Shown here: in pieces, positions 1 through 8,604 of the stretch
Layout of the letters: each line of letters opens with the position of its first letter
Position numbering within the stretch: position 1 is the first letter of the stretch
Assembly: GCA_003566215.1 (NCBI GenBank)
Contig: PXEJ01000419.1
Span: 1-13,395, forward strand
Reading direction: 5' to 3'
Source: Cyanobacteria bacterium T3Sed10_376R1m
Lineage (GTDB): Bacteria > Cyanobacteriota > Cyanobacteriia > Cyanobacteriales > Cyanobacteriaceae
Length of the DNA: 13,395 bases
Notes under the pieces: generated by a model
What the model was told of the DNA's origin: nothing
Databases searched by the model: none
What the model saw: only the letters and a program-made list of their open reading frames with translations
Made by a program: the position numbers and the translations under genes

Positions 1-132
1 GAAAAAAAAATAAGCTGAGAAAATCTAGTTTTTAAGGGAAGTTGGTTGTATAAAAAGAGCTTTTGAGCAAAACCTAGATCCTAAGACCTTGGATAATATG
101 TGAAGAAACGTTAAGAATATGAAAAGAAAATA
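1..132. other. Left-edge non-coding stretch upstream of crtQ
   Basis: This AT-rich leader holds no recognisable gene. A GATAAT hexamer at 92-97 resembles a -10 box, but no good -35 lies 16-18 bases upstream; TTGAGC at 63-68 is too far away at 23 bases. The crtQ promoter is probably here, but its exact position is not supported. Confidence 0.4.
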
Positions 133-1575
133 ATGCGAGTTGCGATCGTTGGTGCCGGATTAGCAGGATTAGCCACAGCTATTGATTTAGTTGATGCTGG
201 TTGCGAAGTCGAAATTTTTGAATCTCGTCCCTTTGTTGGTGGTAAGGTTGGCAGTTGGGTAGATAAGGACGGTAATCATATAGAAATGGGATTACACGTT
301 TTCTTTGGTTGCTACTACAATTTATTCGCATTAATGGAAAAAGTAGGAGCCATTGATAACTTACGTTTAAAACAACATACCCATACCTTTATCAACGAAG
401 GTGGCAGGGTAGGGGAACTAGATTTTCGCTTTATTACCGGCGCACCTTTCAACGGTTTAAAAGCATTTTTTACCACATCTCAGCTTTCTGCTGTTGATAA
501 AATAGCCAATTCTTTAGCCCTTGGTACTAGCCCCATCGTCAGGGGATTACTAGATTTTGAAGGAGCCATGGGAGACATTCGCAAATTAGACAAAGTTAGT
601 TTTGCAGACTGGTTTAGAAGCCACGGGGGCAATCAAGGAAGTCTTGATAAAATGTGGAATCCCATCGCCTATGCCTTGGGTTTTATCGATACGGAAAATA
701 TCTCTGCCCGTTGTATGTTAACTATTTTTCAGTTTTTTGCGGCTAAAACTGAGGCTTCTGTGTTGAGAATGTTGGAAGGTTCACCCCATGAGTTTTTACA
801 TGAACCGATTATCAAATATTTAGAGGCTAGGGGGGTAAAAATCCATACTCGCCGACGGGTTAGGGAAATTAGATATGAGCAAAATGGTTCAACGAAGGTA
901 ACGGGTTTATTGATTGCTGATGGGGAAAATGAGCAGTTAGTTACTGCTGATAAGTATGTGTGTGCCTGTGACGTACCGGGGATTAAAAAGTTAATTCCTG
1001 ATGGTTGGCGTAAATGGTCGGAGTTTGACAATATTTATAAGTTAGATGCTGTGCCTGTGGCAACGGTACAATTACGTTTTGATGGTTGGGTGACGGAATT
1101 ACACGATCAGCAAAAACGGACTCAATTAGATCAGGCTGAGGGGATTGATAATTTACTCTATACCGCCGATGCTGATTTTTCTTGTTTTTCTGATTTGGCT
1201 TTATCTAGCCCGTCTGGCTATTACAGGGAGGGCGAAGGCTCGTTGTTACAGTTGGTTTTAACTCCGGGTGATCCTTTTATTAAGGAAAGTAATGAAAATA
1301 TTGCGAGTCACGTATTGGCTCAGGTTCATAAGTTGTTCCCTTCTTCTCGAGATTTGAAAATGACTTGGTCTAGTGTGGTTAAGTTGGCTCAATCTTTGTA
1401 TCGGGAAGCCCCTGGAATGGATTTATATCGCCCTAGTCAAAAAACTCCTGTGGATAATTTCTTCTTAGCTGGTAGTTATACCCAACAAGATTATATTGAC
1501 AGTATGGAAGGGGCGACCATTTCTGGGAAACAGGCGGCGGAGGCTGTTTTGTCTAGTAAAGCTTTTAACAATTAG
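133..1575 (+). CDS. crtQ: Zeta-carotene desaturase (CrtQ/ZDS type)
   Basis: This FAD-dependent enzyme desaturates 9,9'-di-cis-zeta-carotene towards prolycopene in the cyanobacterial/plant poly-cis carotenoid pathway, acting at the membrane and, in the family, passing electrons to plastoquinone. The N-terminus has a Rossmann FAD motif, GAGLAG at residues 7-12, with the ribose-binding Glu at residue 30, then FVGGKVGSW. The [11 protein letters not shown] segment near residue 55 is typical of ZDS rather than phytoene desaturase. The C-terminal FAD-binding segment ([17 protein letters not shown], from residue 445) is intact. At 480 residues it matches the usual cyanobacterial length of just under 490. 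The ATG at 133 puts the FAD motif at the normal distance from the start; only a weak purine-rich ribosome site (AAAAGAAAA) precedes it. der follows on the same strand after 70 bases. The bacterial CrtI type is excluded by these motifs. Confidence 0.95.
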   Translation: MRVAIVGAGLAGLATAIDLVDAGCEVEIFESRPFVGGKVGSWVDKDGNHIEMGLHVFFGCYYNLFALMEKVGAIDNLRLKQHTHTFINEGGRVGELDFRFITGAPFNGLKAFFTTSQLSAVDKIANSLALGTSPIVRGLLDFEGAMGDIRKLDKVSFADWFRSHGGNQGSLDKMWNPIAYALGFIDTENISARCMLTIFQFFAAKTEASVLRMLEGSPHEFLHEPIIKYLEARGVKIHTRRRVREIRYEQNGSTKVTGLLIADGENEQLVTADKYVCACDVPGIKKLIPDGWRKWSEFDNIYKLDAVPVATVQLRFDGWVTELHDQQKRTQLDQAEGIDNLLYTADADFSCFSDLALSSPSGYYREGEGSLLQLVLTPGDPFIKESNENIASHVLAQVHKLFPSSRDLKMTWSSVVKLAQSLYREAPGMDLYRPSQKTPVDNFFLAGSYTQQDYIDSMEGATISGKQAAEAVLSSKAFNN

Positions 1576-1645
1576 GGAAGTTGCTCCATTTATCACGGGT
1601 AAAGGTTATAATTAGAAGTTGGTTATTTTTACCCTTAAATCTGTT

Positions 1646-3004
1646 ATGCTTCCTATTGTTGCTGTTATCGGGCGCCCTAATGTGGGTAAGTCTGCGCTTG
1701 TAAATCGTATATCTGGTGAACAAGATGCTATTGTTTTTGATGAACCGGGTATTACGCGCGATCGCACTTACCGCCCCGGATTTTGGCAAGATAAGGAGTT
1801 TCAGATTGTCGATACTGGGGGTTTAGTATTTGACGATGATACAGAATTTTTACCTTTTATCCGAGAACAAGCTCAGTCAGCTTTAGCCGAAGCCGTAGCG
1901 GCTATTTTTGTTGTGGATGGACAGATGGGTTTAACCGCAGGAGATGAAGAAATTGCCTCTTGGTTAAGAACTCAAAATGTACCGACATTGTTAGCTGTGA
2001 ATAAGTGTGAGTCTGAGCAACAGGGGTTAGCCCTAGCGGCGGAATTTTGGAATTTAGGACTAGGTGAACCTTTCCCCCTTTCTGCTATTCATGGCAATGG
2101 CACAGGGGATTTATTAGAAGAGTTGGTTAAACATATTCCCTCGGCAGAGGAGTATGAACAAGTAGAAGAAATTCGGGTGGCAATTATTGGTCGTCCCAAT
2201 GTGGGTAAATCTAGTCTCCTCAATGCCTTGACAGGGGAAAATCGTGCGATCGTCAGTCCTATTTCTGGTACCACTAGAGATGCGATCGATATGTTAGTAG
2301 AGCGCGACGGCAAAACCTACCGCCTCATTGATACAGCAGGGGTAAGACGCAAAAAAAACGTTGACTACGGAGCAGAATTTTTTGGGATTAATAGAGCCTT
2401 TAAAGCAATTAAAAGAGCTGATGTCGTGCTATTTGTCATTGACATCCTAGACGGAGTAACCGAACAAGATTTAAAACTAGCAGGAAGAATAATAGAAGAA
2501 GGCAGAGCCGCAGTTATTGTTGCCAACAAATGGGATGCCGTAGAAAAAGATTCCCACACTATCTATGAATATCAGAAAATGCTCGATGATCGATTATTTT
2601 TCATGGATTGGGCCCAAAGAATTTTTATCTCTGCAATGACAGGAAAAAGGGTAGAACAGATTTTAGACTTGGTAGATAATGCCGCCGAAGGACACAAAAA
2701 ACGAGTTAGTACCGCAGTTATTAACGAAGTTCTTGAAGATGCTGTCAAATGGCATTCTCCCCCCACCTCCAGACAAGGAAAACAGGGCAGAATTTATTAT
2801 GGAACTCAAGTTACGGTTAAACCCCCTAGTATAGCCTTATTTGTTAATGATCCCAAACGCTTAGACGACGGCTATCGTCGTTACATTGAAAAACAATTCC
2901 GTCAACAATTAGGCTTCCAAGGTACTCCTTTAAGATTATTTTGGCGCGGTAAGCGTTTAAGGGAAGGGGAAAACATGGGCGCCAATAGAGCAACTAAGGT
3001 TTAA
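1646..3004 (+). CDS. der: Ribosome-assembly GTPase Der (EngA)
   Basis: Der is a tandem-GTPase protein that acts on the 50S ribosomal subunit during its maturation. The first G domain has GRPNVGKS at residues 9-16, DTGG at 56-59 and an NKCE G4 motif at 119-122. The second has GRPNVGKS at 182-189, DTAG at 229-232 and NKWD at 294-297. A KH-like C-terminal domain runs from about residue 350 to 440 and ends in the family-typical GKRLREGEN. The first G4 motif has Glu where NKxD is canonical; I recall this from cyanobacterial Der, so it is probably not damage. Length (452 residues) is normal. The frame is open back to a TTG at 1619, but the ATG at 1646 is chosen because it starts directly at the first beta strand ([11 protein letters not shown]), as in the family. 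It follows crtQ by 70 bases and may be cotranscribed with it. Confidence 0.97.
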   Translation: MLPIVAVIGRPNVGKSALVNRISGEQDAIVFDEPGITRDRTYRPGFWQDKEFQIVDTGGLVFDDDTEFLPFIREQAQSALAEAVAAIFVVDGQMGLTAGDEEIASWLRTQNVPTLLAVNKCESEQQGLALAAEFWNLGLGEPFPLSAIHGNGTGDLLEELVKHIPSAEEYEQVEEIRVAIIGRPNVGKSSLLNALTGENRAIVSPISGTTRDAIDMLVERDGKTYRLIDTAGVRRKKNVDYGAEFFGINRAFKAIKRADVVLFVIDILDGVTEQDLKLAGRIIEEGRAAVIVANKWDAVEKDSHTIYEYQKMLDDRLFFMDWAQRIFISAMTGKRVEQILDLVDNAAEGHKKRVSTAVINEVLEDAVKWHSPPTSRQGKQGRIYYGTQVTVKPPSIALFVNDPKRLDDGYRRYIEKQFRQQLGFQGTPLRLFWRGKRLREGENMGANRATKV

Positions 3005-3110
3005 TCTCTCTGTGCGTTTTTCAAACCTTGAACAGTGAACTAGATTTAATTGTTGCTAGAATATGGTGTAGAATTTTGGCAAACACAATCAAAACAAATT
3101 AACATTGCTC

Positions 3111-3566
3111 ATGACTACAACTTTAACTCAAGCAGGGGTATCACCAGATGATTATTGCATTTTCGGTTTAGCAACTTGCTTTGTGAGAGAAGAAGGGGAA
3201 ACAAAAGAAGTACAGGTTATTGAGCCGATACCTTCCGCTTATTTAGAAACTATGATTAAAGGGGTGGAAACTTCCTATAAATTTGCTTGTGCGAAAACTG
3301 TTGGAGAAGTATTTGTAGATGATAATCTGCAAAAGCCTGATAATTTTCCAGCGAATAGTCAATTTTGTGAAAACTTTGTGGAGATAATGTTAGCGGCTAC
3401 CCGCACTTATAAGAATAAGCCTTCAGCCAAAGATTTTATTCCTTTGGGGGAAGAAAAAAGTGATTTTAATTATTCTGTGCAAAGAAAAAGAATTTTGAAT
3501 ACTGTCAAAAAAGTATCTGATGATGATAATGTTAAACAACATCCTAACACCCACAAACTTTTATAA
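3111..3566 (+). CDS. Uncharacterised 151-residue protein, probably cyanobacterial
   Basis: I do not recognise a named family. The protein is soluble, with no signal peptide or membrane segment. The first 100 residues look like a compact globular domain (FGLATCFVREEG, then VQVIEPIPSAYLETM), whereas the last 35 or so are basic and polar and probably disordered. Four cysteines (residues 16, 23, 60, 86) are present but do not form a CxxC metal site. Codon use and protein-like composition match the neighbours, so it is very likely a real gene. The ATG at 3111 is preferred over an in-frame TTG at 3105, because MTTTLTQAG is a natural start. TAGAAT hexamers at about 3057 and 3069 could be -10 boxes for its own promoter in the 106-base gap after der, but no convincing -35 accompanies them. 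No function is proposed. Confidence 0.8.
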   Translation: MTTTLTQAGVSPDDYCIFGLATCFVREEGETKEVQVIEPIPSAYLETMIKGVETSYKFACAKTVGEVFVDDNLQKPDNFPANSQFCENFVEIMLAATRTYKNKPSAKDFIPLGEEKSDFNYSVQRKRILNTVKKVSDDDNVKQHPNTHKLL

Positions 3567-3914
3567 AATTTCTAATCCATAAACTATATTTAGATTTAGG
3601 GTGATTGTTTTGTGTATTTGTCTGGAAAGATTTTAACAAAAAGATCATACCGACAAAATACTATAGTTATACTTTAGACAAAATAATTAATCTTTTCAAA
3701 ATTTTCTTTCAGATTTACAAGAAACAAAAATTAAGTTAGTTGTGTCATCAAGATATATATAAGTCAAATATTCAATTTTATTTACAAAAAAAATATTTAG
3801 GTTTGAGATGTTATCTTTAAAACTTAAGCTAATTATTATTAATAATATATTTATTGCCGTTAAGAGGTTATTAAACTTAAACTTTATTAACATAATCCCA
3901 GGAGTAATATTGCA
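3567..3914. other. 348-base AT-rich gap upstream of the amidase gene
   Basis: No gene is supported here. It holds two direct copies of GACAAAATA (3652-3660 and 3677-3685) flanking a TATACT -10-like hexamer (about 3668-3673), and a 14-base perfect palindrome TATTATTAATAATA at 3834-3847. These may belong to the amidase promoter region, but in DNA this AT-rich some of them are expected by chance. A 65-codon minus-strand reading frame inside it looks like low-complexity translation of AT-rich DNA. Confidence 0.5.
3900..3904 (+). promoter_or_regulatory. Ribosome binding site deciding the GTG start of the amidase
   Basis: AGGAG lies 10 bases before the GTG at 3915. It is the clearest Shine-Dalgarno match in the window and supports GTG as the start. 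The signal peptide begins immediately at that codon. Confidence 0.7.
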
Positions 3915-5780
3915 GTGAAATTCTATTCTTTCCTTCTCAGTTGCCTGACGTTTTTGTTTTTAGCGACTCCTGCCTATGCTGGAAGGCTTTTATTTTGGCG
4001 TTTTGAGTCAAATCAAAATCGACTTGTTTTTACTACGGATCAAAGTGTACAACCTACAGCTCAGTTAATTGCCAATCCTACTCGTTTGGTTATTGATTTA
4101 CCCGGGACTATTTTGGGAAGACCAACGGTAAATGAAAGTTTAGGGCAGTTAATTACTAATTTAAGGGTTGGTCAGTTTGATCCTCGCACCACAAGGGTTG
4201 TAATTGAAATTGCAGAAGGTTACACGTTAGATCCTCAAAAAATTAAGATTCAAGGGGTAACACCCACCCAGTGGGCGGTAGATATACCTGAACCTCAACG
4301 TATTACCACTAGCCCTACCACTCCTCAATCTTCTAATGCCCCTAGTTCTGGAAATAATAATCCTTCACCTCCTCCTGCTACCACTAGCAGTAGTCCTAGC
4401 AGGAGATCTCCTATTCAAGTTACTCCAAGCGGTATTTTGATGGGCATTGAAGGCAATTCTCGTAATAACATTAAGATTACTCGTAGTCGCGATCGCCGTC
4501 AAATTGAGTTTGAAATTGAAGGGGTAAATATATCCAATGATTTGATTAATTCTTGGGATGTTAATCAATATGGAGTAAATAGTATTCGTTTAAGTCAAAA
4601 ACGAACTTCTCCCCCAGTGGCTTTGTTAACGATGAATGTTAATGGTGATAGCCCTGATTGGCAGGGTAGCTTTAGCCGTATGGGAGGTTTGGTTTTATGG
4701 CCTCAAGGGGGTATGAGCCGGGTTGAATCTTTATCTAGTAGTAGAAATATTCCTGCGGTAAAGTCTGTTAGTAATCCTCCTAGTAATTCTACCCGTAATA
4801 ATAAGGCAATTATTGAGTCTATTAATGTGGTGGATAATAAGTTGGTGATTCAAGGAAATCAACGGTTAGAGGGAGAGGGTAGTTGGAGTCAAAATGGGGT
4901 TTATCAAATTAAGATTAATAATGCTGATTTAGCCCCTAATTTTCAGAATCCCCAGCTTCTTTCTAATAGTCCTCTTTCTCGGATGCGTATTTGGCAACCA
5001 GATGGAGATACGGTTATTTTGTTGGTTCAACCCGCTTTGGGGGTAAGGGTTGAAAATTTGAGTCAACCTAATGAGAGGATGTTGAGTTTAGCCTTAAATA
5101 ATAATCAGAGGTCAACGACGACGGAAATTCCTTTAGATCCTTTTAATAATACACCTTCTAATTCCGCAACTATTCCTGTGACTCCACCTCCGAGGAATGT
5201 TACGCCACCACCTCAAAATAATCCTCAAAATAAGTCTCGTCCTTTGGTGGTAATTGATCCGGGCCATGGTGGTAGAGATCCGGGGGCTGTTGGTATAAGT
5301 GGACTGCAGGAAAAGGATGTTATTTTGCCTATTTCTCAAGATGTGGCAAGGATTTTGGAACAACAGGGAATGCAGGTAAGGATGACTCGCAACAATGATA
5401 CTTTTGTTAGTCTTGAGGGACGTACTAATATGGCAAATAGTATTAATGCTGATCTTTTTGTGAGTATTCATGCTAATGCTATTAGTTTGGATCGTCCGGA
5501 TGTTAATGGTTTAGAAACTTATTATCATCAAACTGGTCGTAATTTGGCTGCTACTATTCATCGTAATATTTTGCAACGTCTTAATATTCGCGATCGCAGG
5601 GTGCGCCAAGCTAGATTTTATGTTTTGCGCCAATCAAGAATGCCCTCTGTGTTAGTGGAGGTAGGTTTTGTTACGGGTAGAGAGGATGCGGCTAATTTAC
5701 GTAATCCCAATTTTAGAAGACAAATGGCGGAGGCAATTGCTGCGGGTATTATTGAATATTCCCGTGCTAATAATTTATAA
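3915..5780 (+). CDS. amiC: Exported AMIN-domain N-acetylmuramoyl-L-alanine amidase (AmiC type)
   Basis: This zinc amidase cleaves the bond between MurNAc and the stem peptide in periplasmic peptidoglycan. In filamentous cyanobacteria related enzymes open septal wall for cell separation or cell-cell communication. A Sec signal peptide (residues 1-22, cleavage after AYA) precedes an AMIN domain (about 23-127) and a Pro/Ser/Thr/Asn linker (about 128-165). A second AMIN-like beta domain (about 167-275), a third (about 297-395) and a Pro/Asn linker (about 405-442) follow. The C-terminal Amidase_3 domain (443-621) is complete: zinc ligands His451 (DPGHGG), Glu466 (LQEKD) and His519 (SIHAN), and catalytic Glu582 (VEVGF). 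Its length of 621 residues reflects the repeated AMIN region. Start is GTG, with AGGAG 10 bases upstream. murI follows after 186 bases, an arrangement I recall from Synechocystis (slr1744/slr1746). Whether it serves division or only wall turnover cannot be read from the sequence. Confidence 0.93.
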   Translation: MKFYSFLLSCLTFLFLATPAYAGRLLFWRFESNQNRLVFTTDQSVQPTAQLIANPTRLVIDLPGTILGRPTVNESLGQLITNLRVGQFDPRTTRVVIEIAEGYTLDPQKIKIQGVTPTQWAVDIPEPQRITTSPTTPQSSNAPSSGNNNPSPPPATTSSSPSRRSPIQVTPSGILMGIEGNSRNNIKITRSRDRRQIEFEIEGVNISNDLINSWDVNQYGVNSIRLSQKRTSPPVALLTMNVNGDSPDWQGSFSRMGGLVLWPQGGMSRVESLSSSRNIPAVKSVSNPPSNSTRNNKAIIESINVVDNKLVIQGNQRLEGEGSWSQNGVYQIKINNADLAPNFQNPQLLSNSPLSRMRIWQPDGDTVILLVQPALGVRVENLSQPNERMLSLALNNNQRSTTTEIPLDPFNNTPSNSATIPVTPPPRNVTPPPQNNPQNKSRPLVVIDPGHGGRDPGAVGISGLQEKDVILPISQDVARILEQQGMQVRMTRNNDTFVSLEGRTNMANSINADLFVSIHANAISLDRPDVNGLETYYHQTGRNLAATIHRNILQRLNIRDRRVRQARFYVLRQSRMPSVLVEVGFVTGREDAANLRNPNFRRQMAEAIAAGIIEYSRANNL

Positions 5781-5904
5781 AATTTAACTTAATTTCTTTG
5801 GGTAAAAAATTGATTATTATCAACTATGATAGGTTTATTTTACTAAAAAAAAAGTAAATTTAAGACTATTTTCCCATAAAATGAAAGGGCAATCTTAAAA
5901 ATAC

Positions 5905-5933
5905 TTGCAATTATCAGTAAAATTACTTATATT
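5905..5933 (+). promoter_or_regulatory. Candidate sigma-70-type promoter of murI
   Basis: TTGCAA (5905-5910, 4 of 6 consensus bases) and TATATT (5928-5933, 5 of 6) are separated by exactly 17 bases. Transcription would begin near 5940, giving a leader of roughly 27 bases before the murI ATG. A second TATATT at 5933-5938 has a poor spacing. This is a pattern match in AT-rich DNA, so support is moderate. Confidence 0.4.
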
Positions 5934-5966
5934 ATATTAATTTTAATCCCAACAATAATTAGATTT

Positions 5967-6845
5967 ATGACCAGTGCTTTAAGCCATAGAATTGGTGTGT
6001 TTGATAGTGGAGTAGGTGGTTTAACGGTGTTACGTCAGTTGTATCGTCAATTACCCCAAGAATCCATTTTATATTTTGGAGATACAAAACGTCTGCCCTA
6101 CGGTATTCGTACCCCTGAAGAAATCTTACAATTTGTGAGGGAGATTCTCCATTGGATGAAAGAAGAACAAGTCAAGATGGTTATTATGGCTTGTAACACC
6201 AGTTCTGCTTTGGCTTTAGAGACGGTGCGATCGGAGTTTGATTTTCCTATTCTAGGGTTAATTCATCCGGGAGCAAAGGCTGCCCTTTCTCAGGGTAAAA
6301 GAATTGGGGTTATTTCCACAGTGGCAACGGCGGCGAGTAATGCTTATCGTAATGCTATTCAGGAGGTTGATTCTAGGGCAAAGGTTTGGCAGGTGGGGTG
6401 TCCTGAATTTGTGCCGTTAATTGAGCAAAATCGCATTTATGATCCTCATACAAAAAAAGTGGCTCAAGGATATTTAGAGCCTTTACTTAAGAATCGTATT
6501 GATACTTTAGTTTATGGTTGTACTCATTATCCTCATTTACACGGCTTGTTAAGGGAAATTTTGCCATCCTATGTCAAGTTAGTTGATCCTGCCTATTCAG
6601 TGGTTAGGGCTACGGAAAAGGAGTTAGAGATTATGAATTTGCGTAACCGAGAAAGTGCATTAGCTACTCGTTTTTGTGTTAGTGGTAATCCTGATGAGTT
6701 TGCTCAAGCCTCAAGAAGATGGCTTGGTTTTACTCCTTTTGTGGAGAAAATTTATTTAGAGCCTTGTTTTAGTGCGATCGCCCCTCCTCCATCTTTGAGG
6801 ATTAATTCTAATGCTAATATTTATGCTCAGAGCTTAACTGCTTAA
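5967..6845 (+). CDS. murI: Glutamate racemase
   Basis: This cofactor-independent cytoplasmic enzyme interconverts L- and D-glutamate, supplying D-Glu for the second residue of the peptidoglycan stem peptide. The family motifs are present in order: FDSGVGGLTV (residues 12-21, Asp13 and Ser14), YFGDTKRLPYG (36-46), ACNTSSA with catalytic Cys76, and YGCTHYPH with catalytic Cys185. The two-cysteine acid/base pair is therefore intact. The 292 residues slightly exceed the common 265-285, owing to a C-terminal tail (about 268-292) after the conserved core. The ATG at 5967 puts the first motif at the normal position; no Shine-Dalgarno sequence is visible. A candidate promoter lies at 5905-5933. Its position behind the amidase gene links peptidoglycan precursor supply with peptidoglycan cleavage. 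Confidence 0.95.
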   Translation: MTSALSHRIGVFDSGVGGLTVLRQLYRQLPQESILYFGDTKRLPYGIRTPEEILQFVREILHWMKEEQVKMVIMACNTSSALALETVRSEFDFPILGLIHPGAKAALSQGKRIGVISTVATAASNAYRNAIQEVDSRAKVWQVGCPEFVPLIEQNRIYDPHTKKVAQGYLEPLLKNRIDTLVYGCTHYPHLHGLLREILPSYVKLVDPAYSVVRATEKELEIMNLRNRESALATRFCVSGNPDEFAQASRRWLGFTPFVEKIYLEPCFSAIAPPPSLRINSNANIYAQSLTA

Positions 6846-6871
6846 GATGTGTAGATTATCCCCGATTAATA

Positions 6872-6877
6872 TATAAT
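6872..6877 (+). promoter_or_regulatory. Possible -10 box upstream of the glycosyltransferase gene
   Basis: A perfect TATAAT lies 55 bases before the ATG at 6932, in the 86-base gap after murI. The bases 17-18 upstream (GTGTAG) are a poor -35 and no TGn extension is present, so this is only a weak candidate. Confidence 0.25.
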
Positions 6878-6931
6878 GAATGCTACCTACTATTATTCAA
6901 GCATTTTTTCCCTGATCCTAGTTTTTTCAGA

Positions 6932-7645
6932 ATGATAATGAAAACTTTTTCTGTTTTTGACTTACCCATTCATTTAAGTGACAATTACGAAGATTGGTTA
7001 ATAAATCGTATAGAAAAAAATATAGGTACTCATGTTGTCACCATGAATTCTGAAATGGCCATGATGGCTCAAGAAAATAAGGATTTAAATAATAGTATTA
7101 AAAAAGCGGATTTAGTTGTGCCTGATGGTTCTGGGGTTATAATTTATTTAAAGCGCCGAGGAAAAAAACAGAACCGTATTGCCGGAATTGAATTAGCAGA
7201 GTCCTTAATAAAAAGACTAGGTCAAAGGGGAGCAGAATATCCTATTTGTTTTTATGGTGCGTCTGTGGGAGTAACGGATAAGGCTGCACAAAAGTTTAGG
7301 CAAATTGTACCTCAAATTAATATAATCAATAATCATGGTTTTCTTAAAGAACCTGAATTATCTGCATGGTATGAAAAAATTAAAGAGGTACAACCAAAAT
7401 TAATTTTAGTGGGCTTGGGAGTTCCCCGTCAAGAAATGTGGATCTGTGAACACCGTTACCTTGCCCCGAATGCAGTTTGGATTGGGGTTGGTGGAAGTTT
7501 TGATATTTGGGGAGGGGTAAAGGAAAGAGCCCCTAAGTTTTTTTGTGATAACAACCTAGAATGGTTATATCGTCTTTATCAAGAACCTTGGCGTTGGAAA
7601 AGAATGATGGTTTTACCAAGATTTTTGTTGAAGTCACTATTTTAA
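6932..7645 (+). CDS. WecG/TagA/CpsF-family glycosyltransferase
   Basis: Members of this GT26 family transfer an N-acetylmannosamine-type sugar from UDP to an undecaprenyl-linked acceptor during synthesis of teichoic acid, common antigen or exopolysaccharide, at the inner face of the cytoplasmic membrane. Visible motifs are VVTMNSEM (36-42), the PDGSGV loop with Asp65 (the position of the proposed catalytic base in the family), RIAGIEL (82-88), GLGVPRQEMW (161-170), GVGGSFD (185-191), ERAP (198-201) and LEWLYRLYQEPWRWKRM (209-225). The hydrophobic and basic C-terminal tail matches the membrane-targeting appendage known in TagA. The protein is full length at 237 residues. The ATG at 6938 (two codons in) is an equally possible start. 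The acceptor and sugar are unknown; murI upstream suggests an envelope role. Its stop overlaps the stop of the convergent reductase gene. Confidence 0.93.
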   Translation: MIMKTFSVFDLPIHLSDNYEDWLINRIEKNIGTHVVTMNSEMAMMAQENKDLNNSIKKADLVVPDGSGVIIYLKRRGKKQNRIAGIELAESLIKRLGQRGAEYPICFYGASVGVTDKAAQKFRQIVPQINIINNHGFLKEPELSAWYEKIKEVQPKLILVGLGVPRQEMWICEHRYLAPNAVWIGVGGSFDIWGGVKERAPKFFCDNNLEWLYRLYQEPWRWKRMMVLPRFLLKSLF

Positions 7646-8604
7646 TCAAAGTTCCACATAAATAAATTATCGTCAAGGTGTTTAGTTACTTCCTTACCTA
7701 TACTATCGATTTTAATTATGTCTTCTGGGGTTAGTTCTATTTCTCCTGCTTGGGCGTTTTCTCTGACTTGCTCTACATTTCTAGCACCCACAATGGCATT
7801 GGTTTTCGGTTGTCTAATTAGCCATGCGATCGCAATTTGTCCTATCGTGCAATGGTACTTAATAGCAATAGGTTCTAACAAACTTAACGCATTTTTAACC
7901 CTTTCCCAATGGGGGGGTTGAAATAAACGATGATCTTTGCGATGATCACCTTCAGCAAAAGTTGGATTATCTCCGAATTTACCTGTTAAAATACCTTGGG
8001 CAAGGGAAGAATAAGAAAGAATAGAAATATTTTGTTCTAAACAATAGGGCTGAATTTCTTTTTCCACCCCACGCCAAAAAAGAGAGTAAGGAGGCTGAAT
8101 ACTGACAATTTCCCCATATAATTGAGCTTCCTTTAATTGCGGTACAGAAAAATTCGACACTCCAATTGCCCTAATTTTTCCTTGTTTTTTAAGTTCATTC
8201 AAAGCCTTCATGGTTTCGGCGATGGGAGCAATTTCCGTATTCCAGCTACCTGATGGCCAGTGAATTTGATATAAGTCAATGTAGTCAGTCGCCAAATTTT
8301 GCAAAGAATTTTCACAGGCGTTAATGACATCATCATACCGAAGATGATTAGCAAAGACTTTGGTTGCATACACTGCCCTATGGCGAATATCCTTTAAGGC
8401 TTGGGCAACAATTTTCTCAGAATGACCTTGACCATAAACTTCTGCTGTGTCTATGGTGGTAATACCTAATTCTACCGCTTCTCTGATTGCTTTAATAGTT
8501 TCTTTATCTTCAATACCAGCCCATCTTGCTTTACCAGCTTGCCATGTACCCATGATGATAGGGGTAATTTCTATATTGGTGTTACCTAATTTTCTCTTTT
8601 TCAT
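7642..8604 (-). CDS. Aldo/keto reductase
   Basis: This is a NADPH-type (beta/alpha)8-barrel oxidoreductase of the AKR superfamily; the substrate cannot be read from the sequence. The catalytic tetrad is complete: Asp52 and Tyr57 (TIDTAEVYG), Lys82 (ATKVF) and His115 (LYQIHWP). The N-terminal KLGNTNIEITPIIMGTW strand, GVSNFSVPQL (near 155), the SYSSLAQGILTGKF loop (near 200-212) and the C-terminal cofactor-loop segment IVGARNVEQVRENA (near 276) are typical of bacterial members related to IolS/Tas-like proteins. At 320 residues it is full length. ATG at 8604 is preferred; a TTG one codon upstream at 8607 keeps the frame open. It is the only complete minus-strand gene and converges on the glycosyltransferase gene with a 4-base overlap, leaving no room for a terminator between them. 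It appears to be a single-gene transcription unit. Confidence 0.92.
   Translation of the reverse strand: MKKRKLGNTNIEITPIIMGTWQAGKARWAGIEDKETIKAIREAVELGITTIDTAEVYGQGHSEKIVAQALKDIRHRAVYATKVFANHLRYDDVINACENSLQNLATDYIDLYQIHWPSGSWNTEIAPIAETMKALNELKKQGKIRAIGVSNFSVPQLKEAQLYGEIVSIQPPYSLFWRGVEKEIQPYCLEQNISILSYSSLAQGILTGKFGDNPTFAEGDHRKDHRLFQPPHWERVKNALSLLEPIAIKYHCTIGQIAIAWLIRQPKTNAIVGARNVEQVRENAQAGEIELTPEDIIKIDSIGKEVTKHLDDNLFMWNFD

Noticed and set aside
119..124. In-frame check for an earlier crtQ start in the ATG-containing leader
   Set aside because: The ATG at 119 is not in the crtQ frame, and the FAD motif sits at the expected distance from the ATG at 133.
729..1031. 100-codon minus-strand open frame inside crtQ
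   Set aside because: It is antisense to conserved CrtQ coding sequence and its product resembles no known protein.
3696..3893. 65-codon minus-strand open frame in the gap before the amidase gene
   Set aside because: Its product is Ile/Leu/Asn/Phe-rich in the way random AT-rich DNA translates. It has no motif or ribosome site and is more likely chance than gene.
5133..5471. 112-codon minus-strand open frame inside the amidase gene
   Set aside because: It lies opposite the catalytic amidase domain, has no recognisable motif, and is a shadow of a confidently identified gene.
5839..5858. Possible terminator hairpin after the amidase gene (TTTACT/AGTAAA with an A8 loop)
   Set aside because: The stem is only six mostly A-T pairs, the loop is a homopolymer and no T-tract follows, so it is not a convincing terminator.
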